Assembly (NCBI GenBank): GCA_017396055.1
Contig: JAFQND010000241.1
Span: 1-5,651 of the forward strand
Direction of reading: 5' to 3'
DNA: 5,651 bases
Source of the DNA: Oscillospiraceae bacterium
Lineage (GTDB): Bacteria > Bacillota > Clostridia > Oscillospirales > Ruminococcaceae
Shown one piece after another: positions 1 to 5,568 of the stretch. The position numbers and the translations under genes are program-made. The notes under the pieces are model-generated. The model did not search any database, was not told the origin of the DNA, and saw nothing but the letters and a program-made list of their open reading frames with translations. Position 1 is the first letter of the stretch; every line of letters starts with the position of its first letter.

Positions 1-2
1 AT

Positions 3-53
3 CCCCACACAAGAGAGTTTGTCACAAAAGAAGAACAGCCTGAGGAAATGTGA
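3..53 (+). CDS. Possible 3' end of an upstream gene (16 codons, partial)
   Basis: One plus-strand frame is open from the left edge to a TGA at 51-53. It reads as a charged tail, TREFVTKEEQPEEM. The composition is protein-like (acidic and polar, typical of a C-terminus), and the next promoter begins 6 bases after the stop. The other two plus frames also stay open for a similar length (stops at 41-43 and 85-87), so the case rests only on composition and context. No family can be recognised from so few residues, and no terminator hairpin is visible between this stop and the next promoter. Confidence 0.3.
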   Translation, partial: PHTREFVTKEEQPEEM

Positions 54-59
54 CGCTGC

Positions 60-88
60 TTGCATAATCGGGCAGATCGTGCTATGAT
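60..88 (+). promoter_or_regulatory. Sigma-A-type promoter for the small membrane protein gene
   Basis: The -35 is TTGCAT (60-65) and the -10 is TATGAT (83-88), separated by exactly 17 bases. A TG one base before the -10 (80-81) makes it an extended -10. Transcription would start near base 95, giving a leader of about 38 bases before the ATG at 133. This is a consensus match, not a mapped start. Confidence 0.7.
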
Positions 89-132
89 AAAAACAGACAG
101 GAAACCGTGATCCGGCAAAGGAGCGTGACCGT

Positions 133-468
133 ATGAAAAAGAAGCTGATGGGCCTTTTGATCGCTGCCGCTGTTGTTGTATGCGCAGCCTTTGCCTGGCG
201 GATCGCTTATTCCCTGCGGAAAAGCAATGATAACCTTCCCGCACTGACAGCTATAGCAGAAATGAGCGAGGCCGAAGTAAACAGCATTTTACCCGGATAT
301 AAAGTTGCTCAGCTGAAAGAAGTCTGGGGCAAGCCTGATACGAGTGAAGAGAACACCGCCTGCTGGGAAACCGGAAATGTCACGCTCATTGTAAATTATA
401 AGAGCAGCGGTGTGATTGTGGTCTGCGGTCTCAAAGACGGCAGCGGCAGATCTGCCGGAGAGGAGTAA
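133..468 (+). CDS. Small membrane-anchored or secreted protein with a SmpA/BamE-like (BLIP-like) domain
   Basis: This 111-residue protein begins with a basic MKKK and a hydrophobic stretch at about residues 5-22, then continues with a soluble domain. The N-terminus could be a retained membrane anchor or a signal peptide: an A-F-A motif at 19-21 could serve signal peptidase I. Cys17 is preceded by three valines, so it does not make a good lipobox. Residues about 38-100 follow a pattern seen in small SmpA/OmlA/BamE-like or BLIP-like domains: a short helix with a Leu-Pro-Gly turn, then LKEVWGKPD, then beta strands (VTLIVNY, GVIVVCG). Such domains are common in small extracytoplasmic proteins of Gram-positive bacteria, usually of unknown function. 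The start is supported by AAAGGAG at 117-123, 9 bases upstream. The gene is monocistronic between its own promoter and the terminator at 527-554. The domain call is by pattern only. Confidence 0.75.
   Translation: MKKKLMGLLIAAAVVVCAAFAWRIAYSLRKSNDNLPALTAIAEMSEAEVNSILPGYKVAQLKEVWGKPDTSEENTACWETGNVTLIVNYKSSGVIVVCGLKDGSGRSAGEE
444..457. repeat. 14-base perfect palindrome at the end of the small-protein gene
   Basis: CGGCAGATCTGCCG is its own reverse complement and lies in the last codons before the TAA. The right half, extended to TCTGCCGGA (451-459), recurs exactly at 479-487 just after the stop, so the left arm could pair with either copy. It has no T-tract and is not the terminator. It may be chance coding sequence. 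Confidence 0.5.
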
Positions 469-526
469 CTGATCCCGGTCTGCCGGAACAGGGAGGACAT
501 CGTTCTGTCATGTGATGGGTACAACG

Positions 527-554
527 AAAAAAGCCAAGCGGAAGCTTGGCTTTT
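527..554. terminator. Bidirectional rho-independent terminator between convergent genes
   Basis: AAAAGCCAAGC (529-539) pairs perfectly with GCTTGGCTTTT (544-554) around a GGAA loop, which is a GNRA tetraloop in the plus-strand RNA. Read on the plus strand, the stem ends in TTTT followed by GCTGTTTT, suiting the gene ending at 468. Read on the minus strand, it ends in six T's (532-527), suiting the gene whose stop is at 592. It sits 60 bases after the first stop and 38 after the second, with no other hairpin of comparable strength between them. Confidence 0.88.
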
Positions 555-591
555 GCTGTTTTATGGACTCTTCGCAAAGGAGAGGCTTTTA

Positions 592-1299
592 TCAGATCTC
601 GATATAGCGGTCATAGACCATATCCAGACCGTCACCGTAAATATGGGAGATATCGGAGTAGCACAGGCAGTGGGGGACAGTGAAGCCGTTTTCGTAGTTT
701 TTGAACTCCAGTACGGTCACACCGGTATGGGTATAGCCGAAGTTTGCCCACATCATATGAACGGGGATATGCAGAAGGGAAGCGATCCACGCTCTCGAGA
801 AGGCGCCGTGGCAGAAGAGAGCGACCTTTTCCTCGTTGGGGTTCAGAATACGGTAAACACCGTTTTCCTCCTTATAGCCCAGCCGCTCGAGGAAGGCACG
901 GCCGTTGTCGGCGATATAGTCGACCGCTTTTTTCAGATCGGAGGGAGCGACAATGGGATGATCGGTGAAGGAGGCATCAAAACCGATGTCCTGACGGCCG
1001 TCTTTGCGCAGCTCGGAGTACTGTAAAAGGGTGATGGTCTTATGCTCACCGGTGGGATAGTCCACAAGGCGTTCGTCGCCGATCTCGTGGGTCCATTCGA
1101 GGATCTCATAATCAAGGCCCAGTCTCCTGCAGAGGGGTTCTGCGGTCTCACGCGCTCTTCCCATGGGGGAGGAGAAGACTTTGTCGATCTTGGCGGCGGC
1201 AAGGCGTCTGCCCACTGCTTCGGCCTGCAGGATACCGCGGGGAGTCAGAGTGTCGGTGGTATAGTCGGGGTCTCCGTGACGGATGATGTATAAAAGCAT
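592..1299 (-). CDS. Histidine phosphatase family protein (phosphoglycerate mutase-like)
   Basis: This is a 235-residue cytosolic protein of the two-histidine phosphatase (PGM-like) superfamily, which dephosphorylates small phosphometabolites through a phosphohistidine intermediate. The signature RHG at residues 7-9 supplies the phosphoaccepting His8 and Arg7. The strand-loop SSPMGRARETA (43-53) carries the second phosphate-binding Arg48. FCHGAF (162-167) supplies the second catalytic His164. The segment between Arg48 and His164 is longer than in a minimal alpha-ribazole phosphatase-like enzyme and probably forms a substrate cap; the substrate cannot be read from the sequence. The start is the ATG at 1299, because GGGAGG lies 7 bases upstream and the promoter -10 falls inside the 25-codon longer reading, which has no ribosome site. 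The gene has its own promoter, is convergent with the small membrane protein gene and divergent from the sialidase operon. TTA, CTA and TCA codons are very rare in it. Confidence 0.92.
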   Translation of the reverse strand: MLLYIIRHGDPDYTTDTLTPRGILQAEAVGRRLAAAKIDKVFSSPMGRARETAEPLCRRLGLDYEILEWTHEIGDERLVDYPTGEHKTITLLQYSELRKDGRQDIGFDASFTDHPIVAPSDLKKAVDYIADNGRAFLERLGYKEENGVYRILNPNEEKVALFCHGAFSRAWIASLLHIPVHMMWANFGYTHTGVTVLEFKNYENGFTVPHCLCYSDISHIYGDGLDMVYDRYIEI

Positions 1300-1306
1300 G
1301 ATGTTA

Positions 1307-1312
1307 CCTCCC
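1307..1312 (-). promoter_or_regulatory. Ribosome binding site that fixes the phosphatase start
   Basis: On the minus strand GGGAGG lies 7 bases before the ATG at 1299. This rules out the in-frame upstream ATG at 1374, which has no comparable site and lies upstream of the predicted transcription start. Confidence 0.85.
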
Positions 1313-1332
1313 AGAGTTTGATCATTGCTCCA

Positions 1333-1361
1333 ATTATAACATGGAAAAAACAGCGGTTCAA
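1333..1361 (-). promoter_or_regulatory. Sigma-A-type promoter for the histidine phosphatase gene
   Basis: On the minus strand the -35 is TTGAAC (1361-1356) and the -10 is TATAAT (1338-1333), with a 17-base spacer and a TGT just before the -10 (extended -10). Transcription would start near 1326, giving a leader of about 27 bases that contains the GGGAGG ribosome site. Confidence 0.85.
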
Positions 1362-1399
1362 GAGAAGCGGGCAAAAATTCCGGGTCAGCGGTTGAAAAG
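1351..1399. repeat. Direct repeat pair over the two divergent -35 boxes (candidate operator)
   Basis: CAGCGGTTCAAGAG (1351-1364) and CAGCGGTTGAAAAG (1386-1399) match at 12 of 14 positions, with the first eight identical. They lie 35 bases apart, start to start. The left copy covers the minus-strand -35 (1356-1361) and the right copy covers the plus-strand -35 (1392-1397). Part of the likeness comes from the -35 elements themselves (GTTCAA against TTGAAA), but the shared CAGCGG lies outside both consensus boxes or at their edge. A regulator binding both copies could control both transcripts. This is an inference; no known operator is recognised. Confidence 0.4.
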
Positions 1400-1420
1400 T
1401 AAAAGGCTGGCTGTTATAAT
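1392..1420 (+). promoter_or_regulatory. Sigma-A-type promoter for the sialidase-PHP operon
   Basis: TTGAAA (1392-1397) and TATAAT (1415-1420) are separated by 17 bases, with TGT before the -10 (extended -10). This is one mismatch from the full consensus in the -35 and none in the -10. Transcription would start near 1427, so the leader is very short and the AAAGGAG at 1429-1435 lies almost at the 5' end of the mRNA. There is no room for a riboswitch or attenuator, so any control is at initiation. Confidence 0.88.
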
Positions 1421-1444
1421 ATCTTTTGAAAGGAGTGCGATGAG

Positions 1445-2473
1445 ATGACACGCACCGAACTTTGGAGAAATACATCCGATCCTGCCTATGACCGCCGCCG
1501 GATCCCCGGCATGCTGGTCACCTCAAAAGGCACGCTGATCTTTTATAACGAAGCCAGAAAATCTTCCAGCGACTGGGCGATGATGGATATTATCTGCCGC
1601 CGGTCGGAAGACCACGGCAAAACTTTCGGCGAAGACATCTTCCTCGCCCGCGGCACCGACAAACATCCCACCGTCAACAACCCCGTTATGATGGAGGACA
1701 GAAACGGCCGTATCCATCTGCTTTTCTGTGAGGATTATTCGGTAAACGGCGGCAGAGTGCTGCGCCGGACCAGCGATGATGACGGCCTTACCTGGAGCGA
1801 GCCTGTTGATATCACCGCCTCCACCATGCCCAATTACCGCAATGCCTATGCCCTCGGCCCGGGACACGGCATCAGGCTGAAAAACGGCACCCTGCTGGTC
1901 CCCATCTGGATGGTGCCGAAGGTCCACGGCGCGCCGGTACATGCCCACGCTCCCAGCGAGATCTCGACTCTTTACAGCCTGGATGACGGCGAAAGCTGGC
2001 AGATGGGCGATATCCTTGCCACCACACCCGATATTTTCTTTCCCAATGAAACGGTCGCTGCCGAACTTTCGGACGGAAGCGTTTATCTTGCCATCCGCAA
2101 TCAGAACTACCGCAGGGCGATGGCGATCAGTGATTCGGGTTATTCCGGCTGGAGAGAGTACAGACCTGTCCCCGAGCTTGTCGACCCCATCTGTTTCGGC
2201 TCTGCAGCCGTGCTCGAGCGGGAAGATATGCCGCAGGTGCTTGTCTTTGCCAACTGTGAATGCAACTCCGCACGGAAAAATGTCGTGCTGAAGGCTTCTT
2301 TCGATGACGGAAAGAGCTGGCCCGTCCGTATTCCCGTCGACCCCGATCGGGGCGGTTATGTGGAAGTAAACTGTGACAGCAAAGCGGGACTTGTCTATCT
2401 GCTGTACGAAGAGGATGCCGGCGAGGCGCTGCATCTGGTGACCTTTGCTGCCGACGAACTGAAAGAAGGATAA
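1445..2473 (+). CDS. GH33-type sialidase (exo-alpha-sialidase family), cytosolic
   Basis: This 342-residue six-bladed beta-propeller enzyme is predicted to release terminal sialic acid or a related nonulosonic acid from glycosides. RRRIP (17-21) is the FRIP-type motif with triad Arg19. Asp boxes lie at 54-61 (Trp replaced by Phe), 110-117, 178-185 and 285-292. The catalytic set appears complete: Arg38, acid/base Asp43, Glu202 in NETVAAEL, Arg218 in AIRN, Arg277 in SARKN and nucleophile Tyr305 in GGYVEV. Spacings 19-38-43, 202-218 and 277-305 equal those I recall for Micromonospora viridifaciens sialidase (R68-R87-D92, E260-R276, R342-Y370). GPGHGI (138-143) and LVDPIC (245-250) also fit the family. 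There is no signal peptide, lipobox, sortase motif or lectin domain, so it should act in the cytosol on imported glycosides. The start has AAAGGAG 9 bases upstream; an ATG at 1440 runs into a stop after two codons. It is the first gene of an operon with the PHP protein. Confidence 0.88.
   Translation: MTRTELWRNTSDPAYDRRRIPGMLVTSKGTLIFYNEARKSSSDWAMMDIICRRSEDHGKTFGEDIFLARGTDKHPTVNNPVMMEDRNGRIHLLFCEDYSVNGGRVLRRTSDDDGLTWSEPVDITASTMPNYRNAYALGPGHGIRLKNGTLLVPIWMVPKVHGAPVHAHAPSEISTLYSLDDGESWQMGDILATTPDIFFPNETVAAELSDGSVYLAIRNQNYRRAMAISDSGYSGWREYRPVPELVDPICFGSAAVLEREDMPQVLVFANCECNSARKNVVLKASFDDGKSWPVRIPVDPDRGGYVEVNCDSKAGLVYLLYEEDAGEALHLVTFAADELKEG
2464..2470 (+). promoter_or_regulatory. Ribosome site of the PHP gene, inside the end of the sialidase gene
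   Basis: AGAAGGA lies in the last codons of the sialidase gene, directly before its TAA, and 5 bases before the PHP ATG at 2476. Ribosomes finishing the first gene would uncover or reuse this site, so the two proteins are probably translationally coupled. Confidence 0.7.
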
Positions 2474-2475
2474 GA

Positions 2476-3300
2476 ATGGAATATCTTCAGAATCTTCACA
2501 CCCACTGTACCTTCTGTGACGGAAAAGACACCCCCGAAGAGATGGTGCAGCGCGCCATCGAACTGGGCTTTGAGGGACTCGGTTTTTCCAGCCATTGTCA
2601 CATGCCCTATTCGCCCGGAAATTATCTGAAGCCCGGAAAGTCAGAGGCCTACCGCGCCGAAGTGGCCAGACTCAAGGAAAAATATGCGGGACAGCTGAAT
2701 ATCTGGTGCGGTATCGAGTTCGATCTTTTCTCGCCCACCGATGAGCTGGACCTTTATGATTATGTGATCGGTTCGGTACATTATTTCCGCTTCAGAGCCC
2801 TTGATAAATTTGTCGGCTTTGACCGGAATGCCGATGCGGTACAGAAGGTCATCGATGAATATTTCTCCGGAGACGGTCTCGCCTTTGCGGAGGCATATTA
2901 TGCCGACTGTGCAAAGCTGCCGGACTTTTCCCGCTGTGATATCGTCGGACATATCGACCTCATCACCAAAAACCTGGAGGAGCGCCCCTATTTTGATACG
3001 GAACATCCCCGCTACCGCAGGGCTGCCCTTGAGGCAGTGGAAGTGCTGGCAGAACGGGTGGGCATTTTCGAGCTGAACACCGGCGCCATCGCCCGTGGCT
3101 ATCGCACGATCCCGTATCCCGAGCCCTTCCTTCTGAAAGCGATCCGCGAGCTGGGCGGAAAGATGATCATCAGCTCGGACTGTCACAACGGACAGTTTCT
3201 GAACTGTTATTTTGCCGAGAGCCTTGAGCTTCTCAAAAGCTGCGGTTTCAAAGAAGTCTATACCTTCAACGGCAAAGGCTTTGACGGACATAAAATCTGA
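2476..3300 (+). CDS. PHP-family phosphoesterase, histidinol-phosphatase (HisK/HisJ)-like
   Basis: This 274-residue cytosolic protein is a PHP-domain metallo-phosphatase, full length for the histidinol-phosphatase type (about 260-280). The metal-binding motifs appear in order: HTHC (His8, His10), Asp15, SSHCH (His40, His42), GIEFD (Glu81), GSVHYF (His102), VGHIDL (His159), and SDCH (Asp235, His237). NTGA at 201-204 matches the conserved Asn-Thr-Gly-Ala segment before the last motif. Family members hydrolyse L-histidinol phosphate in histidine synthesis, but none of the neighbours belongs to a his operon. The gene starts 2 bases after the sialidase stop and shares its transcript. It could therefore be the dispersed histidinol phosphatase of this organism, as hisK often is in Firmicutes, or a paralogue acting on a sugar phosphate linked to the sialidase. 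The fold and metal chemistry are secure; the substrate is not. A strong terminator follows. Confidence 0.87.
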   Translation: MEYLQNLHTHCTFCDGKDTPEEMVQRAIELGFEGLGFSSHCHMPYSPGNYLKPGKSEAYRAEVARLKEKYAGQLNIWCGIEFDLFSPTDELDLYDYVIGSVHYFRFRALDKFVGFDRNADAVQKVIDEYFSGDGLAFAEAYYADCAKLPDFSRCDIVGHIDLITKNLEERPYFDTEHPRYRRAALEAVEVLAERVGIFELNTGAIARGYRTIPYPEPFLLKAIRELGGKMIISSDCHNGQFLNCYFAESLELLKSCGFKEVYTFNGKGFDGHKI

Positions 3301-3311
3301 CAGTTTTCCCG

Positions 3312-3347
3312 AAACCTCTTCCGAAATTCTTTCGGAAGAGGTTTTTT
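3312..3347 (+). terminator. Rho-independent terminator of the sialidase-PHP operon
   Basis: AAACCTCTTCCGAAA (3312-3326) pairs perfectly with TTTCGGAAGAGGTTT (3330-3344) around a TTC loop, giving a 15-bp stem that runs into six T's (3342-3347). It begins 12 bases after the PHP stop. The A-rich left edge could also give some termination on the minus strand, but no gene approaches from that side. Confidence 0.93.
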
Positions 3348-3350
3348 CTC

Positions 3351-3379
3351 TTGATTCCTCCGGCTGACCGGCGTATAAT
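3351..3379 (+). promoter_or_regulatory. Sigma-A-type promoter for the GH78-transporter operon
   Basis: The -35 is TTGATT (3351-3356) and the -10 is TATAAT (3374-3379), with a 17-base spacer. The element starts only 3 bases after the terminator T-tract, which lies where an UP element would be. Transcription would start near 3386, giving a leader of about 30 bases with AGGAGG at 3402-3407. The spacer contains CCGG-CTGA-CCGG (3360-3371), a possible small inverted repeat. Confidence 0.82.
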
Positions 3380-3415
3380 CATAATGATTTATCAATACAG
3401 CAGGAGGATTTTGCC

Positions 3416-5533
3416 ATGACGTTTTCCGAAATGTTTTCCAATGCAAAATGGATCGCGCTTCCCGAAGAATATCCCTCCGGATTGTTCCGGTTTCACTTTA
3501 CGGCAAAAGAAGTCAGAAATGCCCGCCTGACCATCGTCGGTCTGGGCGTGTTTGAAGCATATTTAAACGGCGAGCCGGTCACCGACGAGCTTTTCCTGCC
3601 GCTGAACAGCGATTACTGTGATCACGGTGTTCCCAAGGGTGAAGTCACCGCTCACCGGCTTTACTGCCCGCAGTTTGATGTGGCTAAGCTTGTAAAAGAC
3701 GGCGAAAATATCCTTTCGGTACTGGTCGGCCCCGGCTGGTTCAGCGCCTCTTACGGTCCCCAGGTGCCTTTCGGCGAAAACCGGCTCTGCTTTAAGCTGG
3801 AGCTGACCGACGGGGAAGGAGAGCGGCTGATCCTTTCGGACGAAAGTGCCGAATGCCGCAAAGGATTTATGACCGGCACCATGCATATGGGCGAGAGCCA
3901 TGACTATACCGGTTATGACGAACGCTGGATCATCGGCGAAGACACGATGGAATGGACTTCTCCGAAAGTGCTTGCTCCTCTTGATACCGATTATCTCGTC
4001 AGCAGCTGTCCCGGCGACAAAGTCATCCGGACGATCATTCCGAAACTGGTCGGTCATACCGCCGACGGCGATGTTTATGACTGCGGCGAGAATGTCAGCG
4101 GCACCCCCGTTTTCACGGCAAAGGGCGATTTCAGCGTTCTCTTCTCCGAGCGGCTGGATGAGTCGGGTGCTCTGGAAGAACGGCATATGCATTCTCAGGC
4201 GATGAAGTGTGTCTGCGGTGAAAAGGTGAAGGAGGTCTGCAGCCGGTTCACCTGGCTTGCCTTCCGCTATTTTGCCGTCAAGGGCGAAGCCGAAGTCAAA
4301 GAGGTACGGGTCATCCATACCGATCTGCCGGTGACATCTTCCTTTGAGTGCTCCAGCCCGGTGCTGAACTGGCTGTATGAGACCTATATCCGCACCCAGC
4401 TGAACAATGTACATATGGGTATCCCCTCCGACTGTCCCCATATCGAGCGCTGCGGCTATACCGGCGACGGTCAGCTGACCTGTGACGCCGTCATGACCAT
4501 GTTTGACGCAAAAGAGTTTTACAGAAAATGGATCGGCGATATCTCTGACTGTCAGGACCGTATCAGCGGTCATGTACAGTACACCGCTCCCTATGTCCGC
4601 TGCGGCGGCGGTCCCGGCGGATGGGGAAGCGCCATCGTCGAGGTCCCCTATATCTACTGGAAACAGTATGACGACCTCAGCTTTGCCGAACAGCTCTGGG
4701 ATCAGATGCTGCACTATTTTAGCTATCTGGACGATCACAGCGAAAACGGTCTGGTCGTCAGCGATATTCCCGGCGCATGGTGTCTGGGTGAATGGTGCGC
4801 TCCGGTCAAGGACCTGCTGCCTGAACCCTTTGTCAATAACTACTTCTATCTTCGTGCTATCGGCAGAATGATCGAGATGGCGCCCTTCACCGGCAGGGAA
4901 GGGGATATTCCCGCCCTTCTTGAAAAGAAGGCCTTCCTTGAAAAAGCTGTGCTGGAGCATTATTATGATGATTCCACCGGCGACTTCTGTGAAAATATTC
5001 AGGGTGCCAACGCTTTCGCACTGGATATCGGTCTGGGCGATGAGCGCACCTATGCCCATATGGCAGCCCATTACCGTGAGACCGGCTGTTATGATACCGG
5101 TATCTTCGGCACCGACATCGTCACAAGACTCCTCTTTGAGCGGGGAGACGGCGACCTTGCGGCAGCACTGCTTATGTCCGAAGAAAAAGAGGCTTCGTTT
5201 GCCGATATGATGAAGCACGGCGCCACCACCATCTGGGAAAACTGGGAAGTAGGACGCGCCCGCAGTGATGACCATCCCATGTTCGGCGCGGTCGTCCGTT
5301 ATCTCTTCCATTATCTCCTCGGCATCAAGTGGGACGGAGAGACCCTTTCGGTCAAGCCCGTCTTTGCAGCGGGTCTGGACTTTGTCCGCGGCAGCCGCGA
5401 GGTAAACGGCAGTTCCGTTTCTGTCAGCTGGAAGCGAACCTCTGCCGGTATCCGGCTGGAGGTCTGTCTGCCCGAAAAAGCAATGGTCTGCGGAAGAGTG
5501 CTTCCTGCCGGAAGAACCGCCATTCTTCTCTGA
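3416..5533 (+). CDS. GH78 alpha-L-rhamnosidase-type glycoside hydrolase, cytosolic
   Basis: This 705-residue enzyme is predicted to remove terminal alpha-L-rhamnose from glycosides by inversion. An N-terminal beta-sandwich (about 10-170) carries AKWIALP and the hallmark FEAYLNGEPV (46-55). A second beta region lies at about 205-305, then an (alpha/alpha)6 barrel at about 308-635 and a C-terminal beta-sandwich (about 640-705). The catalytic motif DCPHIERCGYTGD (339-351) offers Asp339, general acid Glu344 and Asp351. GATTIWENW (602-610) offers general base Glu608. GGGPGGWGSA (397-406) is a further conserved loop. The Asp-Glu-Asp spacing of 5 and 12 fits BsRhaB as I recall it (D567, E572, D579). 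Odd points are Ile343 and Cys346, where the related consensus as I know it is DCPHRERLGYTGD. The protein is near the short end for GH78 and has no signal peptide or carbohydrate-binding module. AGGAGG lies 8 bases before the ATG. A probable transporter gene follows 35 bases downstream, suggesting uptake and then intracellular cleavage. Rhamnose specificity is inferred. Confidence 0.9.
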   Translation: MTFSEMFSNAKWIALPEEYPSGLFRFHFTAKEVRNARLTIVGLGVFEAYLNGEPVTDELFLPLNSDYCDHGVPKGEVTAHRLYCPQFDVAKLVKDGENILSVLVGPGWFSASYGPQVPFGENRLCFKLELTDGEGERLILSDESAECRKGFMTGTMHMGESHDYTGYDERWIIGEDTMEWTSPKVLAPLDTDYLVSSCPGDKVIRTIIPKLVGHTADGDVYDCGENVSGTPVFTAKGDFSVLFSERLDESGALEERHMHSQAMKCVCGEKVKEVCSRFTWLAFRYFAVKGEAEVKEVRVIHTDLPVTSSFECSSPVLNWLYETYIRTQLNNVHMGIPSDCPHIERCGYTGDGQLTCDAVMTMFDAKEFYRKWIGDISDCQDRISGHVQYTAPYVRCGGGPGGWGSAIVEVPYIYWKQYDDLSFAEQLWDQMLHYFSYLDDHSENGLVVSDIPGAWCLGEWCAPVKDLLPEPFVNNYFYLRAIGRMIEMAPFTGREGDIPALLEKKAFLEKAVLEHYYDDSTGDFCENIQGANAFALDIGLGDERTYAHMAAHYRETGCYDTGIFGTDIVTRLLFERGDGDLAAALLMSEEKEASFADMMKHGATTIWENWEVGRARSDDHPMFGAVVRYLFHYLLGIKWDGETLSVKPVFAAGLDFVRGSREVNGSSVSVSWKRTSAGIRLEVCLPEKAMVCGRVLPAGRTAILL

Positions 5534-5568
5534 GTGTCTGAGTCTTTATCCGAAAGGAAGTTGTATTC

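Noticed and set aside
13..19. Cys17 of the small protein (gene at 133) as a lipoprotein lipobox; positions here are residue numbers
   Set aside because: The residue before the Cys is Val rather than Gly, Ala or Ser, so the lipobox rule is not met.
553..1026. A 157-codon plus-strand frame opposite the histidine phosphatase
   Set aside because: Codon-aligned shadow with no recognisable motif; it would also start inside the bidirectional terminator.
1300..1374. A longer N-terminus for the histidine phosphatase, starting at the ATG at 1374
   Set aside because: The region holds the promoter -10 and the ribosome site for the ATG at 1299, and the extra residues would precede the RHG motif that normally lies within the first ten residues.
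1440..1448. Overlapping mini-frame ATGAGATGA just before the sialidase start, as a regulatory uORF
   Set aside because: It encodes only two residues, and the ribosome site is better spaced for the ATG at 1445 (9 bases) than for 1440 (4 bases).
1523..2434. A 303-codon open frame on the minus strand inside the sialidase gene
   Set aside because: Same codon-aligned shadow effect; the translation shows no known motif, and the plus strand carries Asp boxes and a complete active site.
2641..3291. A 216-codon open frame on the minus strand inside the PHP gene
   Set aside because: Codon-aligned shadow of a gene with an intact set of metal-binding motifs.
3357..3373. A shared operator between the spacers of the 1392 and 3351 promoters (GGCTG in both)
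   Set aside because: Only five bases match and the flanks differ, which is easily due to chance.
3563..5311. A 582-codon open frame on the minus strand inside the GH78 gene
   Set aside because: It is codon-aligned with the GH78 gene, so it reflects the lack of TTA, CTA and TCA in the sense strand. Its translation has no recognisable domain, while the plus strand encodes a full, motif-bearing enzyme.
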